Positions 17,717-26,721 are shown, numbered from the stretch's first letter. The stretch: 64,000 nt of DNA from Corynebacterium sp. (GCF_030532195.1 NZ_JAUNLP010000007.1:62001-126000); one strand, 5' to 3'. Translations and numbers: made by a program. The notes: generated by a model not told the origin, from the letters alone.

Positions 17717-17940
17717 TTAAGTGGCGATTTGAACAATTGCACTGAGGTTTGCGTCCAAGGTGGTCCAGTCGTCAAATGGCAGAGCTGCCAACGGGGTGGA
17801 GATGTGAAAGCAATTCATCTCGACGGGGTCTGCTGTCAAGCCCTTAGCAGAAGCTGACTCCTTCCACGATTTGATTGCGCGGCAACCGCGACGGTCAGGG
17901 TGTCAACCTGAAGTTTGACGGGTTGAGCTGAGGTGGGCAT
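17717..17940 (-). pseudogene. Frameshifted small gene of unknown function
   Basis: Reading from ATG 17940 gives MPTSAQPVKLQVDTLTVAVA; a one-base shift near codon 20 opens a continuous frame (AIKSWKESASAKGLTADPVE and so on) that ends ...SAIVQIAT and stop at 17717. The span is 224 nt, exactly one base short of 75 codons, consistent with a single-base deletion in a 74-aa protein. Both halves have protein-like composition. I do not recognise the family; the SWKES segment faintly recalls WXG-type proteins but that is not evidence enough. Confidence 0.5.
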
Positions 17941-18487
17941 GCTCAAGTGTCCAAATGTTCTGACGCTTCTTTTTGGCGTGCTCTCATTTGCGAATTTGAG
18001 AATTTTTGAACCGTTTGCGAATCATTCTGCTGAGGTACCGCGTACATAGGGCGAGCAAGGTCGGTTAGAAATCAAGTATTACTTGGTAACTCAACAAAAT
18101 ATGAAAGTTTAGATTCAAGCAAGGAGCCTGCTACCTTAACCTAATTTAAAACCCCTTCGTCGATGGAAAGAAAGGTTTCTTTAATTTTATTGTAGATGAA
18201 TGAGGCGAGACATTCGCATAATAATTATTAGGAGATTGATTCTGTGGCGGGGGCGGGGTGTGTTCCTGAGATTTCCATTGAGAGGGTCGACTATATTGCT
18301 ATGGCCTATAACTATGAGTGCAGTAGTTTTACTATGTCCTTTCTTGTGTTCAAGGCGAAATGATATAATTCTAGCATGTATCGCTATTTTGTAAGCCGGG
18401 AAATAGTGGCTACACATTGGATAAGGGTATACGTAGGGCGTAATTATCTTTCGGTAGCGGAAGATATAGGCAGTATGCGATACTTGA
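17941..18487. other. AT-rich intergenic DNA without a gene
   Basis: The stretch is strikingly A+T rich with long runs of A/T near 18090-18240. No frame with a ribosome binding site or recognisable product was found. It precedes the AT-rich orphan gene and probably supplies its promoter. Confidence 0.45.
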
Positions 18488-18490
18488 GTG

Positions 18491-19183
18491 ATGAATAGTA
18501 TCTATGAACATGTCATGGCTTCAATGGCGAAACCGGCGATAAAGCCTGATTTTTGCTCGATGGCGTTAGCTAGGTTTCCAGGTGAATGTTTTGGAGATCT
18601 GATTCGGGCGAACTTCGCGTCTCCTAAAGAGGTCCTGGATGTTCAGGTAGCGCGAATGATACGTGACTTCAAGGGGCCTGCAATAGGGGTGATGGGTAGT
18701 GCTTCAAATCCGTTCATGGCAAATAACGTTTCACAAAAGTGGTATGACGAGCAATTGGAGATAGTGGGCTCAGCTGCATTTCAAGCCGTGCTGGGGCGGT
18801 ATGCATATCTGAATCGACAACGGCTACGTGATGTTATGGCCTCTGTTGAAATTGTGCATGGCGTGGATGGTGAAGGCTGGCGTGACGATGACGGTCCAAT
18901 TGAATGCGATGACACAAGCTTTGGAAAAGTTCTGGAATGCGATGGAGGGAGTGCAAATGTACTCCTCAGTAAATTAGCTGATTTTACAATTAATCTAATG
19001 GTAAAATTCGGAAATTGCCCGCGTCAATTATTTCAAAATAGTGAATTTTCAATAGTTCTTGCCACGCAGATTATCTTGGTCGTATTTAGCTCTGGTGGAA
19101 CTGAGGAAATTCAAGATGAATCTGTAAAGTTGTGGATGGCGTATTGCTTGGCTAAGGCGATACGGGATGTTGCTAAGGGGTAA
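18491..19183 (+). CDS. Orphan AT-rich gene, unknown function
   Basis: A 230-aa protein (from ATG 18491; GTG 18488 also in frame) with no family I recognise. It is soluble, contains two acidic segments (for example DDDGPIECDD) and a C-terminal hydrophobic helix-like stretch (ATQIILVVF). Its A+T-rich codon use differs clearly from the core genes, and it stands alone in an accessory region, which points to horizontal transfer. Since it lies beside a restriction-modification pair, a defence or toxin-antitoxin role is conceivable but unsupported. Confidence 0.6.
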   Translation: MNSIYEHVMASMAKPAIKPDFCSMALARFPGECFGDLIRANFASPKEVLDVQVARMIRDFKGPAIGVMGSASNPFMANNVSQKWYDEQLEIVGSAAFQAVLGRYAYLNRQRLRDVMASVEIVHGVDGEGWRDDDGPIECDDTSFGKVLECDGGSANVLLSKLADFTINLMVKFGNCPRQLFQNSEFSIVLATQIILVVFSSGGTEEIQDESVKLWMAYCLAKAIRDVAKG

Positions 19184-19773
19184 TAGGGTGTTTTAAACGC
19201 ATCAGCAGAGTAGTTAAATGGAGTTGAATTCTTCAATATCGCAGTTGATGGTTTGTAGTCGTGTTTTTTGGGGTGGCCGTTGCTGAGCAAGCGTAATTGC
19301 GAGGGGGATTGATTGTGAAGCTTTCGCAAGAGCTCTAATGGTGGGGATTTGGGTCAGGGGTTGATCGTGCGGTGATTTATTTAGTAGTTCGATTCTTATG
19401 AGAGGGGAGGGTCGTGTGCTTAGGCAGAGCGGTCAAGTCACCGTGGGTTACTGCAGTCCTTATTTTCGTTTACGTGCTTGCTCACTGTGTGGCCAGAACC
19501 TCGGGGTATCAGTGGTGAAGAACCTCGGGGGTGTGATCTTGGGGTAATTCACCAGACCGTCACCACTGGTCACAGAAGTGAACATGTGTAACTTTAGCCC
19601 CATTATTCACACGAGTTTCAGATGTGTGTAAGCTTAGACTTGTTTTTCAGTCACAAGCGTCGATAGGGCTGGCCACGGGGAAGGGCTTGCGCTATGGGCG
19701 CTTTTGTGAATTTTGTTCAAAAAATCCTTAAGCTGGGGCTGCTTTTCCAGCAAAACCTACTTACGATAGAGCC
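19184..19773. other. 590-bp intergenic region with short repeats
   Basis: No convincing gene. A possible 44-codon frame starts GTG 19416 behind a purine-rich AGAGGGGAGGG and ends at a TAA near 19548; it contains CSPYF and CSLCG. AACCTCGGGG occurs twice within about 35 bp, and ATGTGTAA/ATGTGTGTAA-type motifs occur before the next gene. The right edge is the probable -10 (TACGAT, 19762-19767) of the next gene. Confidence 0.35.
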
Positions 19774-20181
19774 ATGTCCGAGGTGCTATTTGTCAGTAGT
19801 TCAAACATGGGACTTTCGCGCCTGCTAGAGGGGTTGCTGCGTCAAGCTGCTCCGGGACTCACGGTTTTGTCCGCAGGCATAACAATTGATGAAGATGATC
19901 GCGGGTTGGATGAGGACGCGCGACAGGCTCTCACTGAGGTGGGGGCGCGCTGCGATGGTGATCCGCACCAGCTGACACCGTCGTTGGCTGATGACGCCGA
20001 CGTGGTTATTGTGCTGGGCAACATTGATGTCTCTGACTACATCGCACCTGATGTAAAAACCGAGCGCTGGATGTATGAAGATCCAGCGGAGAAGGGGATT
20101 TACGGGGTCGAGCGCTACGTGCAGCTGCGGGATGAGCTGTATCAGCGAGTTACAGAGTTGGCCAAGCGCTTCGCACCATAG
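19774..20181 (+). CDS. Low-molecular-weight phosphatase / arsenate reductase-like protein, probably inactive
   Basis: 135 aa with the LMW-PTP/ArsC fold pattern: N-terminal VLFVSSSNMGLSR in the place of the catalytic loop, and YEDPAEKG matching the general-acid loop. In active members the loop starts with Cys and carries Arg before the Ser (C-x5-R-S); here these positions are Ser8 and Leu14, so phosphatase or reductase chemistry should be lost. A -10-like TACGAT ends 6 nt before the ATG (leaderless). It may be a binding or regulatory pseudoenzyme. Confidence 0.75.
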   Translation: MSEVLFVSSSNMGLSRLLEGLLRQAAPGLTVLSAGITIDEDDRGLDEDARQALTEVGARCDGDPHQLTPSLADDADVVIVLGNIDVSDYIAPDVKTERWMYEDPAEKGIYGVERYVQLRDELYQRVTELAKRFAP

Positions 20182-20277
20182 TTCATCGGGCTAGTTCCTC
20201 AGAGTGAGCCGATTGAGCGATAGTTTTTCTGGCAATAATGCACGCGTCCAAGCAGACAGCACCTAATGTATAGAGCT

Positions 20278-21120
20278 ATGACTATTGGCCCATCGCTCCG
20301 ACGATCTCTGTACAAGCTCGCCGAGAAGAAAATGACTCCGGCAAAAGCAAAGTTCCTGCTGAATATTTGGCCGCCACTGTTTGGCACCGGTATTCGCATT
20401 ACGGACATTTCGGATGACTGGTCGACGGGACGCCTGGAGTTGCGTCTTAATGCGTTGACCGCCAATATGCACGGTGCCGCATTCGGTGGCGCCCTGTTTT
20501 CGATGACCGACGTGCTGTTCGGCACGCTGGTCATGCAGCGAATGGATGCCAGGAAGTACGAAGCCTGGACTCGAACCGGCTCGTTCGAGTTCGTCCGTCC
20601 GGGTAAAAACGGCGCATACCTTGAAGTTGAGGTATCTGATGAGATGGTTGCCAAGCTCAAGGCAGACACCGAGGGCGGTTACTCCACCGTTATTCCGTAC
20701 ACCTCGGTGATTCGCAATCGCGATGGCTCGCTAGTCGGTATTGGTCAGCAGGAGCTCTATGTGCGCCGACGCGGCCGCAAGAAGCCACCGGCGAACCCGA
20801 ATCAGCAGGATGAAGTCGCCGGCGCAAACCTGATTTCGGCCGCGCGCACTCTTGCCCGCCTGGGCATGCGAAACGTGGAAGACCGTGACCTGTTTGTCCA
20901 GCAGGAGCGCACCGCACGCCGGTGCATCTCGCCGGAGTCCCGCGCCGTGGCGTGGCTGAACGGCGTACTCGAATACGGTGAGGTCACCGTCGAGGACTAC
21001 CGTGCGGCAGGGCTTCCCGACGTCGTCATCGAGGCATTGACCTCGGAGAATCCATCACCAGCAGCACAGCAGCTGCTTGCGGATGTCGTCACGGCCCGCG
21101 ACTCGCTGACAAAGTTCTAA
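20278..21120 (+). CDS. DUF4442/PaaI-like hotdog protein with C-terminal helical extension
   Basis: 280 aa from ATG 20278 (ATG 20266 also in frame). Residues about 15-170 match the DUF4442 hotdog fold related to thioesterases (ANMHGAAFGGALFSMTDVLFG; WTRTGSFEFVRPG). The last ~100 residues (ARTLARLG...SRAVAWLNGVLEYGEVTVEDYRAAGLPDVVIEAL) resemble the AWLHDVLED...T.EDLRAAG part of HD-domain hydrolases, but the His-Asp pair is replaced by Asn-Gly. So this may be a fusion of a hotdog domain to a degenerate HD-like module. Substrate unknown. Confidence 0.75.
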   Translation: MTIGPSLRRSLYKLAEKKMTPAKAKFLLNIWPPLFGTGIRITDISDDWSTGRLELRLNALTANMHGAAFGGALFSMTDVLFGTLVMQRMDARKYEAWTRTGSFEFVRPGKNGAYLEVEVSDEMVAKLKADTEGGYSTVIPYTSVIRNRDGSLVGIGQQELYVRRRGRKKPPANPNQQDEVAGANLISAARTLARLGMRNVEDRDLFVQQERTARRCISPESRAVAWLNGVLEYGEVTVEDYRAAGLPDVVIEALTSENPSPAAQQLLADVVTARDSLTKF

Positions 21121-21932
21121 GTCAATAGCCGAGTCAAAAGAGCAACTACGCCGGGGTCTGTCTGCTGCTTCCAATGCGCGACAGACCTGCCGCCCAGCTC
21201 GGTTTCGATCAATATAGTTCGGCTATCCGGCAGGAAGTGCTGCGCAGTGTCAGACCACGGAATGACCAGACGGTCATTGTGGCTGATGACATTTATCCAG
21301 TCGGGGCTAGCCGCCTTGGTGGGCCGGTCGCGCAATATGGGCGTATATCCGGGCAATGGGTATTCTCCGTTTGTCACCGCAATTTGGTCGACCAAGGCCT
21401 GGCCCATGAGATAGCGGGCAAGCGCGCCATTCCACCAGGTCAACGCACGTGCAATCCCGGACAAATGTATGCCACCGACCGAGCCCGACACACAGATGAC
21501 GCGGCGCAGAGTTACTTGCCGCGCCGCAGGTTGCGAATCCGCGCGATCAGTTAGACGCATGCCAACAAGGTCCGTGTACAGCAAAAAGGCGATGAGCCCG
21601 CCTTGGGAATGAGCCACAAGATCGACAGCATCTGAGCCAGTGTCGGCACAAATGCGGTCAATATGGGCCTCGACTTCGGCAACCGAATCGCCAACGGCCC
21701 CGGTGCCGCGCTCACCATAGGCTGGCGCGTACGCCAGGCGGCCGCGGGCGCGGAGTCCGTCGATAAGCGGTGCCCACGCACCGGGACTGTCGAGCGTGCC
21801 ATGTAGCGCGATGACCGGCACGGGATCGGACGGATTCGGTGGGTTGGGACGCGTGGGGCGCGTTGCAATTGGAGGGAAGATACGTGCCAAAAGCGGCCTA
21901 TTCGGTGTGCTCGGTCGGATCAAAATCCTCAC
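21117..21932 (-). CDS. Alpha/beta-hydrolase, lipase (EstA/LipE-like)
   Basis: 271 aa with the nucleophile elbow AHSQGG, an oxyanion segment VIALHGTLDSPGAW and a late HWKQ His candidate. The pattern is that of class 2-type actinobacterial triacylglycerol lipases. No clear signal peptide: the N-terminus is Pro/Arg rich. The GTG start lies 35 bp inside the upstream lipase gene, so the two are translationally coupled and probably arose by duplication. Confidence 0.85.
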   Translation of the reverse strand: MRILIRPSTPNRPLLARIFPPIATRPTRPNPPNPSDPVPVIALHGTLDSPGAWAPLIDGLRARGRLAYAPAYGERGTGAVGDSVAEVEAHIDRICADTGSDAVDLVAHSQGGLIAFLLYTDLVGMRLTDRADSQPAARQVTLRRVICVSGSVGGIHLSGIARALTWWNGALARYLMGQALVDQIAVTNGEYPLPGYTPILRDRPTKAASPDWINVISHNDRLVIPWSDTAQHFLPDSRTILIETELGGRSVAHWKQQTDPGVVALLTRLLT

Positions 21933-22740
21933 CTACCAGCTTGAACAGTGCCTCGCGAGTAAGGGCGCGCGCACGCCAATCGTGTGCCATCTGCTCATGC
22001 AAAACAACGGCCTGAGGAAACGTATCCTGCAGATAGAGATTAGTGACCATACCGCGGTCGCCGTCGTGCAGGAAGCAAGACTGCGGAGGCGAAATCAACT
22101 GGTCGAATTTGGTAGCGATGCAGGTGTAGGAGACACCGGGGCCGAGGATATCGTGCGAGTTGGAATCCAGAACCATTTTCGAGCCGGTCAACTGTTCCAA
22201 GCCAGAGATGCCCCAGTAGCTCTGCACAAAGTTACTCAGCAGCGACTTGGTTCCCGGGATTTTGGTGAGACCAGCGGCGATACCGCCCAGGCTGGTGCCG
22301 TGATTCGGCGCAGCCAGGCAGACAACATGCTTGATACGTTCGGGGATGCGCAGGGACAGCAACGTTGCAATCAAGCCACCTTGAGAATGCCCCACGATAA
22401 CCGCGTGTTTGGAACCCGTGGCGTGCAGCACTGCCTTGATATAGGGCACGAGCATGTCAATGGACTGATTGATGGGCTCTGTGGCACGGCGCCCGAAGTC
22501 GGGGGCAAAGACTGCCCAGCCATCCTCCCGCAACTGGTTGCCAAGGGACTCCCAAATACCCTTGACCTGGCCAGTTCCGTGCAGGAGGATTATCGGCCAC
22601 GGCCGGTGCTTAGAAACCTTGGCGCCCCAATGGTCTTCGAAAACACCGCGCAGCGGACGATAAATGGCATAGGGCAGAGACGCTGATTCATCCGGAGCGT
22701 CTGAGTGCTCTACATCTGCCGATTCTGGGGTTGGGATAAT
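21898..22740 (-). CDS. Alpha/beta-hydrolase, lipase (EstA/LipE-like), no canonical start codon
   Basis: The lipase frame contains LPYAIYRPLRG, PIILLHGTGQVKGIWESLG, the elbow GHSQGG and the late HEQMAHDW region. Upstream of the conserved core there is no in-frame ATG, GTG or TTG: the frame is open back to a stop at 22804-22806, inside the 3' end of the HIT gene. The first usual start (TTG 22533) would delete the oxyanion loop. I set the start provisionally at an ATT codon (22738-22740), behind AGGATAAG. A lost start codon or rare-start translation are the alternatives; so gene status is uncertain although the core is intact. Confidence 0.6.
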   Translation of the reverse strand: MIPTPESADVEHSDAPDESASLPYAIYRPLRGVFEDHWGAKVSKHRPWPIILLHGTGQVKGIWESLGNQLREDGWAVFAPDFGRRATEPINQSIDMLVPYIKAVLHATGSKHAVIVGHSQGGLIATLLSLRIPERIKHVVCLAAPNHGTSLGGIAAGLTKIPGTKSLLSNFVQSYWGISGLEQLTGSKMVLDSNSHDILGPGVSYTCIATKFDQLISPPQSCFLHDGDRGMVTNLYLQDTFPQAVVLHEQMAHDWRARALTREALFKLVGEDFDPTEHTE

Positions 22741-22781
22741 CGGTGGCTTCTTATCCTGTGAGTCTTTGCCTGAGGTGACGA

Positions 22782-23204
22782 TTAGCCGACTACCTTTCCA
22801 TTTTCATCGGTGCCGAGTGCAGCGCGCAGCTTATTAGCTGCCTCATCCAAGGACTCGGCCGAGGGATTGCGATCAACCGACTGCAGGTTGTAGCCCGACA
22901 TGTCATGAGCCGGGAAGACGTGGATGTGAGTGTGCGGAACCTCGAAGCCGGCGATGAGGTAACCCGCACGCGGAGCGTCAAAAGCCTCTACCACTGACTG
23001 ACCAACCTTCTGTGCAACCTCATTGAGGTGAGCCCACAGCTCAGGGGAGGTATCAGTCCACTTATCGACCTCTTCGATAGGAACAACCAGCGTGTGACCA
23101 GGTGCAATCGGCTCGATGGTCATAAACGCCACTACCGTCTCATCGCGGTAGACAAAATGACCGGGCAGTTCACCATTAATGATTTTTGTAAATACTGTGC
23201 TCAT
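22782..23204 (-). CDS. HIT family nucleotide-binding protein
   Basis: 140 aa. The histidine triad is PHTHIHVFP at about 95-103 (His-x-His-x-His). HIT proteins hydrolyse or transfer nucleoside monophosphates (for example adenosine phosphoramidates). The gene is divergent from purD; this HIT/purD neighbourhood is, as I recall, also present in C. glutamicum. Confidence 0.93.
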   Translation of the reverse strand: MSTVFTKIINGELPGHFVYRDETVVAFMTIEPIAPGHTLVVPIEEVDKWTDTSPELWAHLNEVAQKVGQSVVEAFDAPRAGYLIAGFEVPHTHIHVFPAHDMSGYNLQSVDRNPSAESLDEAANKLRAALGTDENGKVVG

Positions 23205-23282
23205 GGCTAAAGGGTAACCCGAATAGCGGATTGGGAACAGGCTCGATAAGTATTATCCGGCCCCATCAGTAAGATGATTGCT

Positions 23283-24557
23283 ATGCGCATCCTCGTAATT
23301 GGCTCCGGTGCTCGTGAGCACGCCCTGTTGTACGCAATGAGTAAGGACCCGCAGGCTACGGAACTGCACGTAGCCCCAGGTAACGCGGGTATGAGTGAAC
23401 TGGCAACCATGCACCCGCTGGTTGTGGACGATCCCGCTGCCGCCACCGCGCTGGCAAAGGAAATTTCTGCGGACCTGGTTGTCATTGGTCCGGAAGTTCC
23501 GCTGGTCGCCGGCGTGGCGGACGCCCTGCGTGATGCCGGCTTCGCTGTCTTTGGTCCGAACGCTGATGCAGCTCGCATTGAGGGCTCTAAGGCTTTCGCC
23601 AAGGACGTCATGGAAGCTGCCGGTGTGAAGACTGCTTCGGCAGAGGCTATTCAGCCAGGCGCTTCTGATGAGGACATTGCGGCAGCAATTGACCGCTTTG
23701 GCCCTAACTGGGTGGTCAAGGATGACGGACTGGCAGCTGGCAAGGGCGTTGTGGTGACACAGGACCGCGCTGCCGCTATCGAGCACGCCAAGGCCGTGCT
23801 GGCAGCTGGCAACCCAGTTCTGCTGGAGTCCTTCCTGTCTGGCCCAGAGGTCTCCCTGTTCTGCCTGGTTGATGGCGAAACTGTCGTTCCGCTGTTGCCG
23901 GCACAGGACCACAAGCGCGTTGGCAATAATGACGAAGGCCCGAACACCGGCGGCATGGGCGCCTACTGCCCGCTGCCGTGGCTGCCGGAGGATGCAACTG
24001 AGCGCATTGTCTCCGAGGTTTGTGAGCCGGTCGCCCGTGAGATGGCCGCTCGCGGTTGCCCGTTCCAGGGCCTGTTGTACGCGGGTTTGGCCTGGGGTGA
24101 GGACGGTCCGGCAGTGATTGAGTTCAACTGCCGCTTTGGTGATCCGGAAACCCAGGCCGTTCTGGCACTGCTGGAATCCCCGCTGGCGCAGCTGCTCAAC
24201 GCCGCTGCTACCGGCACGTTGGCTAACTTCGGTCCGCTGTCCTGGCGCGATGGTTACGCTCTGACTGTTGTGCTGGCAGCGGAGGGTTACCCGGTATCCA
24301 CTCGTACTGGCGATGTCATTGAGGGCGCAGAGCCCGGCCGTGAGGCCGACGGCATTCTGCATGCCGGCACCACCCGCAACGCCGCAGGTGAGCTGGTTTC
24401 CGCTGGCGGTCGTGTCCTCAACGTCATTGGTGTGGGAGACACTCTGGAAGAGGCCCGCAACAAGGCATATGAGATTATCAAGACCATCAAGCTCGAGGGC
24501 TCGCACTACCGCACCGACATTGCTCTGCCGGCCGTTGAAGGCCGCATCAAGATTTAG
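23283..24557 (+). CDS. purD: Phosphoribosylamine-glycine ligase (GAR synthetase)
   Basis: ATP-grasp enzyme of step 2 of purine synthesis. 424 aa with the N-terminal [18 protein letters not shown], an ATP-grasp region ([15 protein letters not shown]), the [16 protein letters not shown] segment and the metal-binding [12 protein letters not shown] motif. ATG 23283 is chosen over an ATG 3 codons upstream because it matches the family N-terminus exactly. Confidence 0.97.
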   Translation: MRILVIGSGAREHALLYAMSKDPQATELHVAPGNAGMSELATMHPLVVDDPAAATALAKEISADLVVIGPEVPLVAGVADALRDAGFAVFGPNADAARIEGSKAFAKDVMEAAGVKTASAEAIQPGASDEDIAAAIDRFGPNWVVKDDGLAAGKGVVVTQDRAAAIEHAKAVLAAGNPVLLESFLSGPEVSLFCLVDGETVVPLLPAQDHKRVGNNDEGPNTGGMGAYCPLPWLPEDATERIVSEVCEPVAREMAARGCPFQGLLYAGLAWGEDGPAVIEFNCRFGDPETQAVLALLESPLAQLLNAAATGTLANFGPLSWRDGYALTVVLAAEGYPVSTRTGDVIEGAEPGREADGILHAGTTRNAAGELVSAGGRVLNVIGVGDTLEEARNKAYEIIKTIKLEGSHYRTDIALPAVEGRIKI

Positions 24558-24586
24558 TGAGCATCGTCATTTAATAAGCACAGTCC

Positions 24587-24642
24587 AGGGGTAAGAGAGC
24601 TACCTAGATTCGGTAGCTGCCCCTAAGGGCTGCCAATATTGG
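24587..24642 (+). promoter_or_regulatory. Hairpin and palindrome between purD and the aminotransferase gene
   Basis: A stem AGCTACC (24598-24604)/GGTAGCT (24612-24618), extendable by AGGGG/CCCCT, is followed by the 10-bp palindrome CCAATATTGG (24633-24642) just before the ATG at 24647. The hairpin has no clear T run, so it may be regulatory rather than a terminator; the palindrome could be an operator. Confidence 0.4.
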
Positions 24643-24646
24643 AGGT

Positions 24647-25867
24647 ATGAACCCCGATTCACAGCCTCACCAGCAGCCTTTGGCATCTCTCGCTTCGCGC
24701 CGCAGCGAGGTTGCACCATTCCATGTGATGGATGTTCTAGCCGCGGCGCAGGAGAGACAGCGCACTCATGGGGATGCGCTGTTTTTGTGTGTGGGGCAGC
24801 CCTCCACGCCGGCACCGATGCCGGCGATTGCTAGAGCTCGGCAGGATTTGGATAGTCAGGTGCTGGGCTACACTGCGGCCGTCGGCACGCCTGAGCTGCG
24901 TGAAACCATTGCGGCGTGGCATAGCCAGACGTACGGCACGCACACGACTGCTGCTGATGTGGTAATCACGACGGGATCGTCGGGCGGATTTGTCGCGCTG
25001 TTTTTGGCTGCGCTTGATGTCGGCGATGATATCGTGCTCGCACGTCCGGGATACCCCGCTTACCGCAACACGCTGGAGGCGCTTGGCGCCAATATCGTCG
25101 AGATTGACTGTGGGCCGGAGTCGCGCTTCCAGCTCACCGTGGCGCACCTTGAGCAGCTGCCGCGCGTTCCCAAGGCCGTAATTGTCACCAGCCCGGATAA
25201 CCCCACTGGCACAATCATTGATGCTGCGGAGCTTCAGGCCATCGCGAAATGGTGCGAGCACCATGACTGCCTGCTCATTTCCGATGAGATTTACCACGGC
25301 ATTACGTATGGGCGGCAGTGTGCGTCGGCACGTGAGTTCTCCGATGCTGCGGTCGTTGTGGGCAGCGTTTCCAAGTACTTCTCCATGACGGGGTGGCGCG
25401 TGGGTTGGCTTATCGTGCCGGAGTGGTTGCGCGCCCCGCTCGATCGATTGGAGGCCAACCTCACTGTCTGTCCACCAGCAATTTCGCAGGCAGCGGCGGT
25501 GGCGGCTTTTAGCCCGGAGGCAATTGCCGAGCTGAACTCGCACGTCAAACGCTACGCTCGCAACCGCGACGTCCTGCTTGAGGGGCTCCCGCGCGTGGGG
25601 CTGGACAACATCGCCCCGCCAGACGGCGGCTTCTATATCTACGCCAACATCGCAGGGCTTTACGACGACCCCAGCCGAGTCGACTCCATGACCTGGGCTC
25701 GGGAATTGTTGGCCGCAACCGGTGTGGCGGTCGCGCCGGGCATTGACTTTGATACTGAAAACGGTCACGAGTGGGTGCGGCTGTGCTTCGCCGGGGAAAC
25801 GGATGACATGGTCGATGCCATCCGACGTATCGGTGAATTTACTGGACGCGGCGCGCATATCGGGTAG
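24647..25867 (+). CDS. PLP-dependent aminotransferase (aspartate aminotransferase family, class I/II)
   Basis: 406 aa. The pyridoxal-phosphate lysine lies in SVSKYFSMTGWRVGW; other family features are TTGSSGGF, SPDNPTGT, ISDEIYHGITYG and the late Arg in HEWVRLCFA. The preferred substrate cannot be read from sequence; an aspartate aminotransferase is encoded beside purD in C. glutamicum, as I recall, and this is probably the same gene. Confidence 0.9.
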   Translation: MNPDSQPHQQPLASLASRRSEVAPFHVMDVLAAAQERQRTHGDALFLCVGQPSTPAPMPAIARARQDLDSQVLGYTAAVGTPELRETIAAWHSQTYGTHTTAADVVITTGSSGGFVALFLAALDVGDDIVLARPGYPAYRNTLEALGANIVEIDCGPESRFQLTVAHLEQLPRVPKAVIVTSPDNPTGTIIDAAELQAIAKWCEHHDCLLISDEIYHGITYGRQCASAREFSDAAVVVGSVSKYFSMTGWRVGWLIVPEWLRAPLDRLEANLTVCPPAISQAAAVAAFSPEAIAELNSHVKRYARNRDVLLEGLPRVGLDNIAPPDGGFYIYANIAGLYDDPSRVDSMTWARELLAATGVAVAPGIDFDTENGHEWVRLCFAGETDDMVDAIRRIGEFTGRGAHIG

Positions 25868-26545
25868 CCGATAGCGTTGTTACGGGTAAAACCGGGCGCT
25901 AGAAGCTGTCCAAAAATATCCCAAAACTGTGATTTATGACACATTGTGAGAATTGATTTCGCCAAACTGACGGTCTTCATTTTTGCCTATTTTTTGCGGC
26001 CAGCGACAGGGGCTCAATTGGGCTCGGTGAGCGTGAAAATGGCGCTAGTGTAAAGCGGTAAAAACCGGCGTTGATTTCACAGTTTTCTAGCTTTGTCGCA
26101 GTCATGTCAGGGCGTGTTTAGTCGGGGGTTGGAGGCTGTGATTTGGATGGCTTAGTGTGGCTGAGATTGTCAGCGGATGGTGCTTGGGGAGACCATTGTC
26201 AGTTGGTTGCAGTAAGCGACTATCGGTGATTTTCCGCCAACTTATCTGTGCAGGTGAATGTCTGTTTATGTGGGTATGTGTTGAGTATCGGACGCTAACG
26301 GTTTGGTGCTATCAAGTTCGATGTCGTGTCATATAAAAAGCGTGCGGGGGTGGAGAGGCGTGGAGGTGAAGTGTCGTCATTGAAGGATGCTATTGAACGG
26401 TGTGCAGTTTGAGTCTGGCCAAACTGCGGTTTAGTGTCGTCCGAACGCTCGGTCGGAATGTCTGTAAGGTTCGGCAAAGCGATGTTGATGCGACACTAAA
26501 AAGCGGCCTTTCGGCACGCGAAAAGTGGCCAAAAAACCGCGCGAA
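25868..26545. other. Intergenic region rich in dyads
   Basis: No gene is supported. Two dyads are visible: GCAGTTTG (26404-26411) with CAAACTGC (26420-26427), a perfect 8-bp stem with an 8-nt loop, and TTTAGTGTCG (26430-26439) with CGACACTAAA (26491-26500). The stretch could encode a small RNA or hold operators. Confidence 0.4.
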
Positions 26546-26611
26546 AGTTAACAACTGGTTAACTAAATAGAAACTTTAGTACTTGTCAGGGGTCTGGCTG
26601 CCCGCTACACT
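26546..26611 (+). promoter_or_regulatory. Promoter with adjacent 7-5-7 palindrome for a small gene
   Basis: A perfect palindrome AGTTAACAACTGGTTAACT (26546-26564) sits upstream of a consensus-like sigma-A promoter: -35 TTGTCA (26583-26588), 17-nt spacer, -10 TACACT (26606-26611). The palindrome is a plausible operator. Transcription would give a 5' UTR of about 105 nt before the small gene at 26722. Confidence 0.65.
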
Positions 26612-26721
26612 TCAGTAGTCACAGGCTCTAATCGAGGTATTGAAACACCGAACATACTGCGGAGAATCAAAAAATCGATTGGATAAATCCAACTATCAAG
26701 ACCAGAAAGAGGTGACCTCTG

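Noticed and set aside
14321-19773. tRNA-Thr as an integration site with a duplicated 3' end on the right side
   Set aside because: I looked for a repeat of the tRNA 3' end downstream up to 19.8 kb and saw none, and there is no integrase gene.
23253-24506. 417-codon open frame antisense to purD
   Set aside because: Shadow of a clear GAR synthetase; no ribosome binding site or protein family.
24737-25858. 373-codon frame antisense to the aminotransferase gene
   Set aside because: Shadow of a gene with an intact PLP-lysine motif.
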